Of a stretch of 64,000 nt of DNA, positions 27,266 to 35,735 are shown one piece after another (position 1 is the first letter of the stretch; every line of letters starts with the position of its first letter). The notes beneath the pieces were generated by a model. That model saw only the letters and a list, made by a program, of their open reading frames with translations, did no database searches and was not told the DNA's origin. The translations under genes were made by a program, and so were the position numbers. Origin of the DNA: Mycolicibacterium parafortuitum (GTDB lineage Bacteria; Actinomycetota; Actinomycetes; Mycobacteriales; Mycobacteriaceae); the NCBI RefSeq assembly GCF_002086815.1, contig NZ_MVID01000005.1, positions 173,398 through 237,397 on the forward strand. Direction: 5' to 3'.

Positions 27266-28228
27266 CTATCTCGGCACGGGCACCGCGGACAGGATGCCCT
27301 CGATCACGCCGTCGGTGCTGGCGCCCTCCAGCTCGGCCTCCGGCCGCAGCGCGACCCGGTGCCGCAACGTCGGGCGTGCCATCGCCTTGACGTCGTCGGG
27401 AGACACGTAACCCCGGCCGGACAACCACGCCCACGCACGCGCGGTCGACAGCAGCGCCGTCGCGCCGCGCGGGGACACCCCGAGCTGAAGCGACGGGGAA
27501 TGCCTTGTCGCCCCGACGATGTCGACGATGTAGCCGAGCACCTCGTCGGCGACGAGGACCTGCCGGACGGCCTCGCGGCCCGCTGCGAGCTCGGCCGGTC
27601 CGGCCACCGGCTGGACGAAGCTGAGATCGCGGGGATCGAAGCCGCGGGCGTGCCGATGCAGGATCGCGATCTCCTGATCTCGCGGTGGCAGTGGCACATT
27701 GAGCTTGAGCAGGAACCGGTCCAGCTGCGCCTCGGGCAGCTGATAGGTGCCTTCGTATTCGATCGGGTTCTGGGTGGCCGCGACGATGAACGGGTCGGGC
27801 AGCGGGCGCGGCTGACCGTCGACGCTGACCTGCCGCTCCTCCATCGCCTCCAGCAGTGCCGCCTGGGTTTTCGGTGGGGTGCGGTTGATCTCGTCGGCGA
27901 GCATCAGATTGGTGAACACCGGGCCGGCGCGGAACTCGAACTCGGCGGTGCGGGCGTCGTAGACCAGAGATCCGGTCACGTCGCCGGGCATCAGATCCGG
28001 AGTGAACTGCACCCGCTTGAACTCCAGCTGCAGCGCCGCGGCGAGGGTGCGCACCAGCAAGGTCTTCGCCACGCCGGGCACGCCTTCGAGGAGCACGTGG
28101 CCGCGGCACAGCAGGGCGACCACCAGGCCGCTGACGACCGCGTCCTGGCCGACGACGACCTTCGCGATCTCGGCGCGCAGCGCCATCAGCGCGGCGCGGG
28201 CGTCCTCGTGCGGGGAGGGCTGTGTCAC
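27266..28228 (-). CDS. moxR2: MoxR-family AAA+ ATPase (MoxR2-like)
   Basis: The 320-residue AAA+ protein has Walker A GVPGVAKT (49-56), Walker B LMLADEIN (108-115), sensor 1 VAATQNP and the MoxR signature YQLPEAQLDRFL. The C-terminal lid has GVSPRGATALL. The GTG start overlaps the DUF4350 stop by 4 nt. In this family the ATPase works with VWA/DUF58 partners to activate or insert proteins. The symbol follows the Rv3692 position, from memory. Confidence 0.9.
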   Translation of the reverse strand: MTQPSPHEDARAALMALRAEIAKVVVGQDAVVSGLVVALLCRGHVLLEGVPGVAKTLLVRTLAAALQLEFKRVQFTPDLMPGDVTGSLVYDARTAEFEFRAGPVFTNLMLADEINRTPPKTQAALLEAMEERQVSVDGQPRPLPDPFIVAATQNPIEYEGTYQLPEAQLDRFLLKLNVPLPPRDQEIAILHRHARGFDPRDLSFVQPVAGPAELAAGREAVRQVLVADEVLGYIVDIVGATRHSPSLQLGVSPRGATALLSTARAWAWLSGRGYVSPDDVKAMARPTLRHRVALRPEAELEGASTDGVIEGILSAVPVPR

Positions 28229-29370
28229 GACTGTGCGACCTGCCTTTCGATGTCGTCGAGTGCACGTGCGAGGTTCACCAGTTCGGTGTCGTCGGCCGGT
28301 GCGGGTCCGTACAGACTATGGGCGACGGCCTGAGGATCCAGGCCGCACCGGTCGGCCACGGCCTGGGTGATCGCCGCAGGCGATGCCGCGTGGTTGAGGC
28401 CGAGCCGGGGCAGAAGCCGTTGCCGTGTCGCGGTGCGCAGCGCCTCGGCCGCGACGTCGCGAGCGCGCCGGGACCGGTACAGCCGGCCGCGGCCTTCCAC
28501 GGTCTCCGATGCGCGCACCACCACCGGCAGCTGCTCGGCGACCAGCGGTCCGACCCGCCGGCCCCGCCACCAGGCCAGCAGCACGACGGCCAGCGCCAGC
28601 TGCAGCACAAGCCAATACACCTGCCGCGGAATGAGATCGGGCAGCGCCGCGCCACCGGGCGCACCGTCGCTCTCGCTGAACTGCGGGGCGAACCAGATCA
28701 TCCGAGGATGCGTACCGGCGAGGTTCATCGCCAGGGCAGCGTTACCCTCTTGCAGCAGTTGGGAATTCGTCACGAACCCATCACTGCCGACCACCGTGAC
28801 GGTGCGGCCGTCGTCGGTGTAGCGCGCCAGCGCGCCGTCGTAGCAGCGGGTCACCCGAACCGGGCCTGTCGCGTCGTAGGTCTCGGCGATCCCGAACTGC
28901 ACGGTGCCCGCACGGGTCGCCTCGCGCAGATCACACCCCGGCCGCAGCCCCGCGTACTCGGTCACGTCGTCGCGGCGCAGCCGCGGCGCCAACGCCTCGC
29001 GGGTGCGCCCGATCGGTGCGATCAGCAGGCGGTCTCCCGGTACGTCGGCGAGGCGGTCGAGCAGATCCTCGTCGAACAGGTGGAAGGTCTGGGCGGCCAC
29101 CAGCAGGGTGTCCTCGCGCGCCTCACGTTCGACGTCGGCGATGGAGGCGGCCTCCACGACCGTGACGCCGCGCTCGCGCAGCAGCGCGATCAGTGCGTGG
29201 GTGCCGTCGGCGGATGTCGACCCGGGATCGAGCGGACCGCCGCTGCGGGGCGAGGTCAAGAGCGTGCTCAGCACCGCCACGGCGGCGATCGCGGCCAGCG
29301 CGAGCAGCACCCAGCGCAGAACGCGCCACCGTTCGGTCAGGGTCGACCCGACCACCGTCTGGGTGCTCAC
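28225..29370 (-). CDS. DUF4350 domain-containing membrane protein (Rv3691-like)
   Basis: This 381-residue protein has an N-terminal helix (about 15-38), a periplasm-facing DUF4350 domain (about 45-230) and a second helix VYWLVLQLALAVVLLAWW (about 250-267). A cytoplasmic tail follows, with an RGRLYRSRRARDVAAEALR segment. The GTG start 29370 overlaps the upstream stop as GTGA; a reading 5 codons longer is less likely. It lies in the same operon as moxR and DUF58. The function is not known. Confidence 0.85.
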   Translation of the reverse strand: MSTQTVVGSTLTERWRVLRWVLLALAAIAAVAVLSTLLTSPRSGGPLDPGSTSADGTHALIALLRERGVTVVEAASIADVEREAREDTLLVAAQTFHLFDEDLLDRLADVPGDRLLIAPIGRTREALAPRLRRDDVTEYAGLRPGCDLREATRAGTVQFGIAETYDATGPVRVTRCYDGALARYTDDGRTVTVVGSDGFVTNSQLLQEGNAALAMNLAGTHPRMIWFAPQFSESDGAPGGAALPDLIPRQVYWLVLQLALAVVLLAWWRGRRVGPLVAEQLPVVVRASETVEGRGRLYRSRRARDVAAEALRTATRQRLLPRLGLNHAASPAAITQAVADRCGLDPQAVAHSLYGPAPADDTELVNLARALDDIERQVAQS

Positions 29371-30017
29371 CGCACCTCGGCCCACGGCAGGTGCACGTCG
29401 CCGTACCCGGCCCCCGACGACGCGGGCGTGTGCTTGGCCAGTCCGTCGTCGAGCCCGGTGATCATCCCGTACTGATCCTCGGTCGCCGGCCGCTCGCCGT
29501 AGGTGACGTCGTTGAACACCTCGGCAGCGGTGTGCAGGTCAGCGGCCAGCGCGGGTAACGCGCCGCCGGCGGTGCGGGCCAGCTCGGTCGCGGTGCGCCC
29601 GGGCACCGGCTGCACCACCCCGGTGTCCTCCAGTTGCCGGGCGATGGCCCGCAGCCGGTGGCGGATCGCCGGAGCCCAATCCCCGGCCGCGGCATGGCGT
29701 TCCGCGGTGGCCCGGTGTTCTGCCGCGCTCAGCACGTGATCATCGAACAGGGCGAGGGTGTCGCCGCGACTGCTGCGCATCGCCCGGCGCGCGATGCGGA
29801 CCGCGATGACGACCGCGGCGACGATCAGCACCGCCAGCACGGTGATGGTCAGCCAGCCGCCGGGCATCTCCGACGCGCCGGCGGTGAGCCGGTAGAGCAG
29901 CCTCTCGAACCATTCCGAGAGCACGTCCATCACCGACGGCTTCGGATAGATCGGTTTCGAGAGCTCTGCCTGCGCGGCATCGTGGGCCGCGTCGCGGTCG
30001 ATGTCGATTGTCGACAC
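29367..30017 (-). CDS. DUF4129 domain-containing membrane protein (Rv3690-like)
   Basis: The 216-residue protein has a single membrane helix WLTITVLAVLIVAAVVIAV (about 55-73). The cytoplasmic C-terminal DUF4129 domain includes AGDWAPAIRHRLRAIARQLE and RTATELARTAG. DUF4129 often occurs next to DUF4350, MoxR and DUF58, as here. The start is GTG 30017, one base after the upstream membrane gene's stop, so translational coupling is likely. Confidence 0.85.
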   Translation of the reverse strand: MSTIDIDRDAAHDAAQAELSKPIYPKPSVMDVLSEWFERLLYRLTAGASEMPGGWLTITVLAVLIVAAVVIAVRIARRAMRSSRGDTLALFDDHVLSAAEHRATAERHAAAGDWAPAIRHRLRAIARQLEDTGVVQPVPGRTATELARTAGGALPALAADLHTAAEVFNDVTYGERPATEDQYGMITGLDDGLAKHTPASSGAGYGDVHLPWAEVR

Positions 30018-30018
30018 G

Positions 30019-31194
30019 TCAGCGGGTCAGCCAGAGGTCGTCGGTGGACTCGGCCGGGGCGTACGGGCCGGCCGCCGCGCCGGTCTGCAGCACCAGATCG
30101 AACGCCTCCGCACGGATCCGGCGGTCGGTGTACTGCAGCACCGCCACGCCGGCGGTGAACGGGCCGGTGATGATCTGGCCGATCGCGCCGCCGATCGCCA
30201 GCAACACCAGCGACAGCACGAACGTCGCGTCGGACGGCGACAGCGACACCGCGAACTGCCCGCCCAGGGTGAACGGGATCGACACCGCGGTGGCGATGAA
30301 CTGCGCGACGATGTAGGCCAGCAGCCAGATCCCGAACACCCGCCAGAAGTCGGCCTTGATCAGGGAGAACGAGCGCTTGACCGCGGTGATGAGGTCGCGG
30401 CGCTCCAGCACGATGATGACCGGCGCGAAGGTCAGCATCACCGACAGCCACACTCCGGCCATGACCGAGACGATGACCAGCGGGATCGCCACCGCGACCG
30501 CGACGACCCCGTTGAGCACCACCGCGGCGCCGCCGATGATCAGTCCGACGAGTGCGATCCACAGCAGGAACGCCAGCATCTTGAGCGCGGTGAACCCGAT
30601 CAGCGCCCAGATCCGGGGCTTGAGCCGCCGCCAGGCCTCCCCGATGGTGATGTGCGCCCCGAACACCGAGCGGCCGATCACCACCGTCAGCAGACCACTG
30701 AGCACCGTCATCGACAGCGTGGTGGTCACGGCGCCGGCCAGGCTCGACGCGATCCAACTGACGATGACCTCGGCCGACGCGGCGTCGGTCTCGAACGCGT
30801 CGGCGAACTGGCCGCCGAACGTGAACGGCCACAGCGACAGCAGCAGCGCGATGATCTGGGTCGCGATCACCACGATCGCCGTCAGGCCCAGCGTGGCCTT
30901 GGGATTGGTGCGCACGTAGGCGACGGCGCCGTTGAAGATGTCCGACAGGGTCAGCGGCCGCAGCGGCACCACCCCGGGCTTGAGCACGGGCGGGCCGTAC
31001 GGCGGCGGGTACCCGGGCGTCCCGGCCGCGGGCGGGTAGCCCGGGGATTGCCAGTTCGGCGGGGGAGCGCCGTATCCAGGCGGGGGGTAGCCCGGATATC
31101 CGGGTGGCGCATATCCGGGCGGTGGATAACCCGCGGGCGCCGCGCCAGGGGGCGGTGGCCCCGGCGGGCCGTAAGCGCCCCCGTTGTAGGTCAT
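30019..31194 (-). CDS. Multi-pass membrane protein with Pro/Gly/Tyr-rich N-terminus (Rv3689-like)
   Basis: The 391-residue protein begins with a low-complexity cytoplasmic tail of about 85 residues made of PPG and GYPPP units. About six hydrophobic segments follow, organised like the glycerophosphoryl-diester-phosphodiesterase membrane domain family (LTLSDIFNGAVAYVRTNPKA at the start, FSLIKADFWRVFGIWLLAYI later). I used ATG 31194 (MTYNGG); a longer reading to 31230 lacks support. It heads the DUF4129-DUF4350-moxR-DUF58 operon. The function is unknown. Confidence 0.82.
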   Translation of the reverse strand: MTYNGGAYGPPGPPPPGAAPAGYPPPGYAPPGYPGYPPPGYGAPPPNWQSPGYPPAAGTPGYPPPYGPPVLKPGVVPLRPLTLSDIFNGAVAYVRTNPKATLGLTAIVVIATQIIALLLSLWPFTFGGQFADAFETDAASAEVIVSWIASSLAGAVTTTLSMTVLSGLLTVVIGRSVFGAHITIGEAWRRLKPRIWALIGFTALKMLAFLLWIALVGLIIGGAAVVLNGVVAVAVAIPLVIVSVMAGVWLSVMLTFAPVIIVLERRDLITAVKRSFSLIKADFWRVFGIWLLAYIVAQFIATAVSIPFTLGGQFAVSLSPSDATFVLSLVLLAIGGAIGQIITGPFTAGVAVLQYTDRRIRAEAFDLVLQTGAAAGPYAPAESTDDLWLTR

Positions 31195-31229
31195 GATCAC
31201 CATCCTGTCGATCACCGGCGAAATTGACA

Positions 31230-31306
31230 ACGTCGCCGGTCACGAGGACGTCGCCGGTCAAGAGATCGTCGCATCCCGCTGGTCGTAGACCCCGCTAGTC
31301 GTAGAC
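31230..31306. repeat. Two short imperfect tandem duplications beside the alcohol dehydrogenase 3' end
   Basis: An 18-bp unit beginning acgtcgccggtca repeats once (31230-31247 and 31248-31265, 15 of 18 identical). Next to it, ccgctggtcgtagac (31276-31290) is followed by ccgctagtcgtagac (31292-31306), where the second copy is the end of the dehydrogenase gene. Both look like slippage products. Confidence 0.7.
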
Positions 31307-32362
31307 GATGACCGCCCGGCCCAGGATGTCGCCGCGCGCGATCGCCTCGAGGGTGTCGTTGACGTCGTCGAAACGCACCCGGGTGACCGAATGGGTGATC
31401 TGGCCGGCCCGAGCCAGTGCCAACACCTCGGTCAGGTCGTTGTAGTTGCCCCAGAATGAGCCGTAATAGGTGTATTCGCGTGCCACCAAAGGAAACAGCG
31501 GGATGTCGACACGGTTGCCGATGAGGCCGACTGATGCGACGGCGCCCTCGGCGGCCAGCAGGGAGAACGCGAGACGGATCGACTCCGCGGAGCCGGCACA
31601 GTCGATGACCGCATCCAGTTCGGCTCTGCCGGTGGCGGATTCGAGCTCGACACGAACGGTGTCGGTGTCCTTGTCCCGGACGTTGACGACGTGGTCGGCG
31701 CCGTTGTCGGCGGCGATCTTGAGCTTCTCGTCGCTGCGCGCGAATGCGACCACAGTGGCACCGCCGCCGAGCAGCTTCGCGTATTGCACCGCGTAGCTGC
31801 CCAAGCCGCCGATCCCCGACACCGCGACCGTGCGGCCCGGACCCAGATGACCGGCGTTGCGCAGCTTCTTCAGCCCCCGGTACGGCGTCAAACCGGCATC
31901 GGTCAGTGGCGCCAGGGTCTCCGGCGAGAGCCCGCCGCGGCCCGGCATCTTGATCAGGTAGCGGTAGTCGACCGGCATGTACTCCTGGTACCCGCCGTGC
32001 CTGCCGAACCCGGCCCACACCCCGTGCGCGCAGAGCTGCTCGTTGCCCTCATGGCACTGGCGGCACGCACCGTCACCCCAGCTGCCGAACACCACCTGGT
32101 CGCCTTCGGCCAACCGCGCCGATTTCGGCACCGCCGATCCGATCCCGTCGACCCACCCGGCCACCTCGTGACCCGGAGTGATCGGGAAGTCCATCGACAG
32201 GCCGGTGTCGAAATAGCCATCGACGAGTTGAAAGTCGGTGCGGCACATGCCCGCGCCGCCGACCCGCACGAGTACCTCCTCCGGACCCGGGGTTGGCACA
32301 TCGATCTCTTCGAGACGCAGGGGCTGCTTGTAGCCGTACATGCGTGCTGCCCGCATTTTCAT
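31295..32362 (-). CDS. Zinc-dependent NAD(P)-dependent alcohol dehydrogenase
   Basis: The 355-residue medium-chain dehydrogenase has catalytic zinc ligands in AGMCRTDFQ (about 38-46) and the GHE motif (about 69-71). The structural zinc lobe ACRQCHEGNEQLC has three Cys at the expected spacing, but the first of the usual four is an Asp. The Rossmann motif is VSGIGGLGSYAVQ and an acidic or neutral residue after strand 2 cannot settle NAD against NADP. It oxidises short or medium alcohols or reduces aldehydes in this family. It is divergent from an F420-type gene with a 138-nt gap. Confidence 0.88.
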   Translation of the reverse strand: MKMRAARMYGYKQPLRLEEIDVPTPGPEEVLVRVGGAGMCRTDFQLVDGYFDTGLSMDFPITPGHEVAGWVDGIGSAVPKSARLAEGDQVVFGSWGDGACRQCHEGNEQLCAHGVWAGFGRHGGYQEYMPVDYRYLIKMPGRGGLSPETLAPLTDAGLTPYRGLKKLRNAGHLGPGRTVAVSGIGGLGSYAVQYAKLLGGGATVVAFARSDEKLKIAADNGADHVVNVRDKDTDTVRVELESATGRAELDAVIDCAGSAESIRLAFSLLAAEGAVASVGLIGNRVDIPLFPLVAREYTYYGSFWGNYNDLTEVLALARAGQITHSVTRVRFDDVNDTLEAIARGDILGRAVIVYD

Positions 32363-32500
32363 GGGCTTCTCCTCGTCGACCAAGATCATTGTCGCGGATC
32401 GGACGCGCCGCGCGCAGGACAGTGCCGAAAGTCGTGCCCTCGAATTTCGCGCCGGATCCGCCGGCTGTTTCGGGTACCGGAGCGCGGGTAACCGTCGCGC

Positions 32501-33487
32501 ATGACCCGTTTCGGCTACACCCTGATGACCGAGCAGAGCGGACCCAAAGACCTTGTCCGCTATGCGGTATCGGCAGAACAGGTCGGTTTCGACTTCGAGG
32601 TGTCCAGCGACCACTACTTCCCGTGGCTGGCCTCGCAGGGCCACGCGCCCTACGCGTGGTCGGTGCTCGGCGCGGTCGCGCACGCCACCGAGCGCGTCGA
32701 GTTGATGACCTATGTGACCTGCCCGACGGTGCGCTACCACCCGGCGATCGTCGCGCAGAAGGCCGCCACGCTGCAGATCCTCGCCGACGGCCGGTTCACC
32801 CTCGGGGTGGGCAGCGGCGAGAACCTGAACGAGCACGTCGTCGGCGAGGGCTGGCCGACGATCGCCCGACGCCAGGACATGCTCAAGGAGGCCATCCAGA
32901 TCATCCGCGAGCTGCAGTCGGGGGAGATCGTCGACTGGAAGGGCGAGTACTACGAGGTCGACTCCGCCCGGCTGTGGGATGTGCCCGAGGTGCCGCTGTC
33001 CATCGCGGCGGCGGTGTCCGGTGAGCGGTCCGTGGAACGTTTCGCGCCGCTGGCCGACCACCTGATCGCCGTGCAGCCCGACAAGAGCCTCGTCGACTCC
33101 TGGCACGAGGCGCGGCGGGGCACCGGTCTGCCCGGCCATGCGCGGGTGATCGGCCAGATCCCGATCTGCTGGGATCCCGACCGCGACGCCGCGATCGACC
33201 GCGCGCACGACCAGTTCCGCTGGTTCGCCGGCGGCTGGGCGGTCAACTCCGACCTGCCCACCACCGCGGGTTTCGACGGCGCCACGCAGTTCGTCCGCAA
33301 GGAGGACGTCGCCGAATCCATCCCGTGCGGCCCCGACCTGGATGCGATCGTCGACGCGGTGCGCGAATACTGGGAGGCGGGCTTCACCGACATCGCGCTG
33401 ATCCAGGTCGGCGGCGACACCCAGGACAGGTTCCTCGCCGAGGCAGCAGCGCCGCTGCTCGAGCTGCTCCGGTCCGCGTCCCACTGA
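32501..33487 (+). CDS. LLM class F420-dependent oxidoreductase (TIGR03557-like)
   Basis: The 328-residue TIM-barrel protein resembles the F420-dependent glucose-6-phosphate dehydrogenase group. It has SSDHYFPW (about 36-43), LGVGSGENLNEHVVG (about 103-117) and ARLWDVPEVPLSIAA. The substrate is not predictable. A small acidic ORF follows 10 nt downstream and is likely translated from the same mRNA. The divergent alcohol dehydrogenase may share control. Confidence 0.9.
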   Translation: MTRFGYTLMTEQSGPKDLVRYAVSAEQVGFDFEVSSDHYFPWLASQGHAPYAWSVLGAVAHATERVELMTYVTCPTVRYHPAIVAQKAATLQILADGRFTLGVGSGENLNEHVVGEGWPTIARRQDMLKEAIQIIRELQSGEIVDWKGEYYEVDSARLWDVPEVPLSIAAAVSGERSVERFAPLADHLIAVQPDKSLVDSWHEARRGTGLPGHARVIGQIPICWDPDRDAAIDRAHDQFRWFAGGWAVNSDLPTTAGFDGATQFVRKEDVAESIPCGPDLDAIVDAVREYWEAGFTDIALIQVGGDTQDRFLAEAAAPLLELLRSASH

Positions 33488-33497
33488 GAGGTTTTCG

Positions 33498-33635
33498 ATG
33501 ACCCGAGGTCAAGGTATCTACGACGACGAAGAAGGCTCTGCGGCGTCCACGTCCGCCAAGTCCTCCAGCACGGAGAAGGACCCCGACAAGGACACCCCGG
33601 ACGTCGACAAAGACGCCGGCGAGCCCACCGCCTAA
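33498..33635 (+). CDS. Small highly acidic protein (45 residues)
   Basis: ATG 33498 has agaggt 7 nt upstream and lies 10 nt after the F420 oxidoreductase stop. The protein starts MTRGQGIYDDEEG and continues with Ser, Lys, Asp and Glu, with no Cys, Trp or hydrophobic stretch, so it is probably disordered. I recall similar short proteins in other mycobacteria, which I cannot confirm here. Its stop overlaps the convergent PAP2 stop by 4 nt. The function is unknown. Confidence 0.65.
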   Translation: MTRGQGIYDDEEGSAASTSAKSSSTEKDPDKDTPDVDKDAGEPTA

Positions 33636-34543
33636 CGCGCCGCCACCGGATCGCCCCGGCGTTTGGTCTCCAGCCGGTGCCAGGTCCACCAGAACAGCAG
33701 CGCCGAGAAGATCGAACCGGCCGCGGCCACCCACTGCGCACTCAGGAACAGCGCCCATTCGACGTTGTCGTCGATGCTGCGGTGCAGTGCCGCCACCAGC
33801 GCCGTTCCGCCGAGCGCCAGGCAGAGCACGCCCACCGCGGCCACCGCGGCGACGAACACGGTGCGCAGCGTGAACCGGGCCGCGCCCGGTGACACGACCG
33901 CCCGGAGGCGGCCGGTGCGGGCCAGGAAATGCGAAGCGGCACAGGCGACGACGAGCGTCACCGCATCGGCGGCCAGGGTGTCCGACAATCGGTGCCATTG
34001 GGCGATCACGGTGTAGGCGCCGATCCCGACGGCCCAGGTGAGCGCGAAGAACATCGCGACGCCGCGGAACCGGTACGGCATCACGATCAGCGTTGCGAAC
34101 AGCACCGACATCGCCGCGGTGGTGTGGCCGCTGGGCAGCGTGTTCTCCAGGTACTGGTGGGTGTTCAGCAGTTCTGGGCGCTGCAGCACAACGTATTTGA
34201 GGAACTGTGTGACTGCCTGACTGCCGAGGATGACGGCCATCGCGGCCACCGCGAGATGGACCTGTCGGCGCAGCAGACCGATCGCCCCGACCAGCACGGT
34301 GGCCAGCGCGAGCGACGAATAGGTGATCGTGCTCAGCGCCTTGCTGGCGGCCAGATACGCCCGTGGACCGACCTGGTCGGCCCCGTTGAGCGCGGCGTTC
34401 TCGATCGCCTGCCCCGTCGTGGTGCGCACGGCGAGCAGGTACACCGCGACGAAGAACAGCGATGCGCAGATCGCGATGACGGTCCAGCGGTGACGGGCAT
34501 GGCGGAGCCGTGTTTCATCGGCGTAGGAGAGGTCGGTCTGCAC
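33632..34543 (-). CDS. PAP2-superfamily membrane phosphatase, paralogue A
   Basis: The 303-residue integral membrane protein has about eight hydrophobic segments. It has phosphatase motif 1 KYVVLQRP (about 123-130) and motif 2 LPSGHTTAA (about 144-152). In motif 3 the catalytic His and Asp are present in WHRLSD, but the usual SR at its start is replaced. Family members dephosphorylate lipid phosphates such as phosphatidate or isoprenyl diphosphates. A close paralogue lies at 53491-54417. The substrate is undetermined. Confidence 0.88.
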   Translation of the reverse strand: MQTDLSYADETRLRHARHRWTVIAICASLFFVAVYLLAVRTTTGQAIENAALNGADQVGPRAYLAASKALSTITYSSLALATVLVGAIGLLRRQVHLAVAAMAVILGSQAVTQFLKYVVLQRPELLNTHQYLENTLPSGHTTAAMSVLFATLIVMPYRFRGVAMFFALTWAVGIGAYTVIAQWHRLSDTLAADAVTLVVACAASHFLARTGRLRAVVSPGAARFTLRTVFVAAVAAVGVLCLALGGTALVAALHRSIDDNVEWALFLSAQWVAAAGSIFSALLFWWTWHRLETKRRGDPVAAR

Positions 34544-34595
34544 GAGAGCAGAATCCTCTCATGCCATCTCGGGTGCGGCAGCCCGGCGGTGCGGG

Positions 34596-35639
34596 TTACG
34601 CGGCGTCCTTATCGGCTCCGGTGCCATCGGCCGGGGCGGCGTCGTTATCCGAGTCGGTATCCTGATCGGGCGCCTGTGGGGTGGCGATGGCTGAACCGCG
34701 CACCCGGTGCGGCTTGCCGGAGGTGCGCGGCGCAGCATCGGATTCGGCGGTGTCCGCGTCGTCGGTCGCGATGTTCTCGTCGACGGGCGTGTCCTCGTCG
34801 TCGTGCGTGGCCTCGTCGTCGCGGGGGATGTCGTCACCGGTGGTCTCGCCGACCACTGTGTCGACGGCGGTGACCGTGATGGCGGCGGCGTCGGGATCCG
34901 GCAGGTCGCCGACCTGCGCAGGTGTGTCGCGCGGCGGGATCGCGGCGGCCATGTCCTGGTCCAGGCTGATGCCGACTGCGATCGGCCCCGGCGGAACGTC
35001 GTCCGACAGCGGGCTCAGCAGCCCCGGGAGATCCTCCAGGATCCCGACCGACGCACCCTGTACGCCGTTGAGGACGCCGTCGACGATCCGGCCCGGGATG
35101 TTGAGCACGGCGTATGTGGCGCCGATCACATCGAGCTTGGTGAGCGCCTCGAACACCTCTCCGACGGCGCGTCCGGTGGCGACCAGGCCCGCCAACACCG
35201 GGCTGACCGCGATGAGGAAGAAGCCCTCGACGGCGAACGGCTGGTTCAGCAGCGCGGTCAGATGGGACAACGCGGCGCCCCCGCCGCGGAACGGTTCGAG
35301 CACCACATCGGTGGCCGCCGCGACCAACGCGGCGTAGTCACCGGCACCGAGCGCTGCGACGGCATCGGCCACGGCCGACGCCTGGTTCTGCAGGATCGCC
35401 CTGGTGATCGGGAACGGGTCGTCGAAGTATTGCCGGGCGACGGATGACGCGTTGCTGAGCGACTGCTGAAAGACCTCCTGGTACAGCTGCAGCGGACTGG
35501 GCACCGCCGTCAACCGGACCGCCTGCGCAGTCGCCGTAGCGGTCGGCGAGGTGACCGGATGTACTGGCATTACCGCAATCGCACTCGCGCCGAGCACCGC
35601 GACCCCCGCGGTGACACAAGACCGCACGCCCACCCTCAT
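34596..35639 (-). CDS. Secreted/outer-envelope protein, GjpA-like, with acidic C-terminal tail
   Basis: The 347-residue protein from ATG 35639 has a signal peptide (about 1-30: RVGVRSCVTAGVAVLGASAI). A domain of about 200 residues follows with ARQYFDDPFPITRAILQNQ and VVLEPFRGGGAALSH. It resembles mycobacterial proteins labelled outer membrane porin GjpA. The last 120 residues are low-complexity, rich in Asp, Glu and Thr. The porin label is by resemblance only. It is adjacent to the restriction-modification pair but probably unrelated. Confidence 0.72.
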   Translation of the reverse strand: MRVGVRSCVTAGVAVLGASAIAVMPVHPVTSPTATATAQAVRLTAVPSPLQLYQEVFQQSLSNASSVARQYFDDPFPITRAILQNQASAVADAVAALGAGDYAALVAAATDVVLEPFRGGGAALSHLTALLNQPFAVEGFFLIAVSPVLAGLVATGRAVGEVFEALTKLDVIGATYAVLNIPGRIVDGVLNGVQGASVGILEDLPGLLSPLSDDVPPGPIAVGISLDQDMAAAIPPRDTPAQVGDLPDPDAAAITVTAVDTVVGETTGDDIPRDDEATHDDEDTPVDENIATDDADTAESDAAPRTSGKPHRVRGSAIATPQAPDQDTDSDNDAAPADGTGADKDAA

Positions 35640-35735
35640 CCGACCCCCTCGTTGACGCCGCAGCAAATTAATGGTGATTGCTGGCGTACCTTACCGCGGA
35701 AGCCGTGTCGGTGTCGGCAAGTTGGTGAATGCGTA

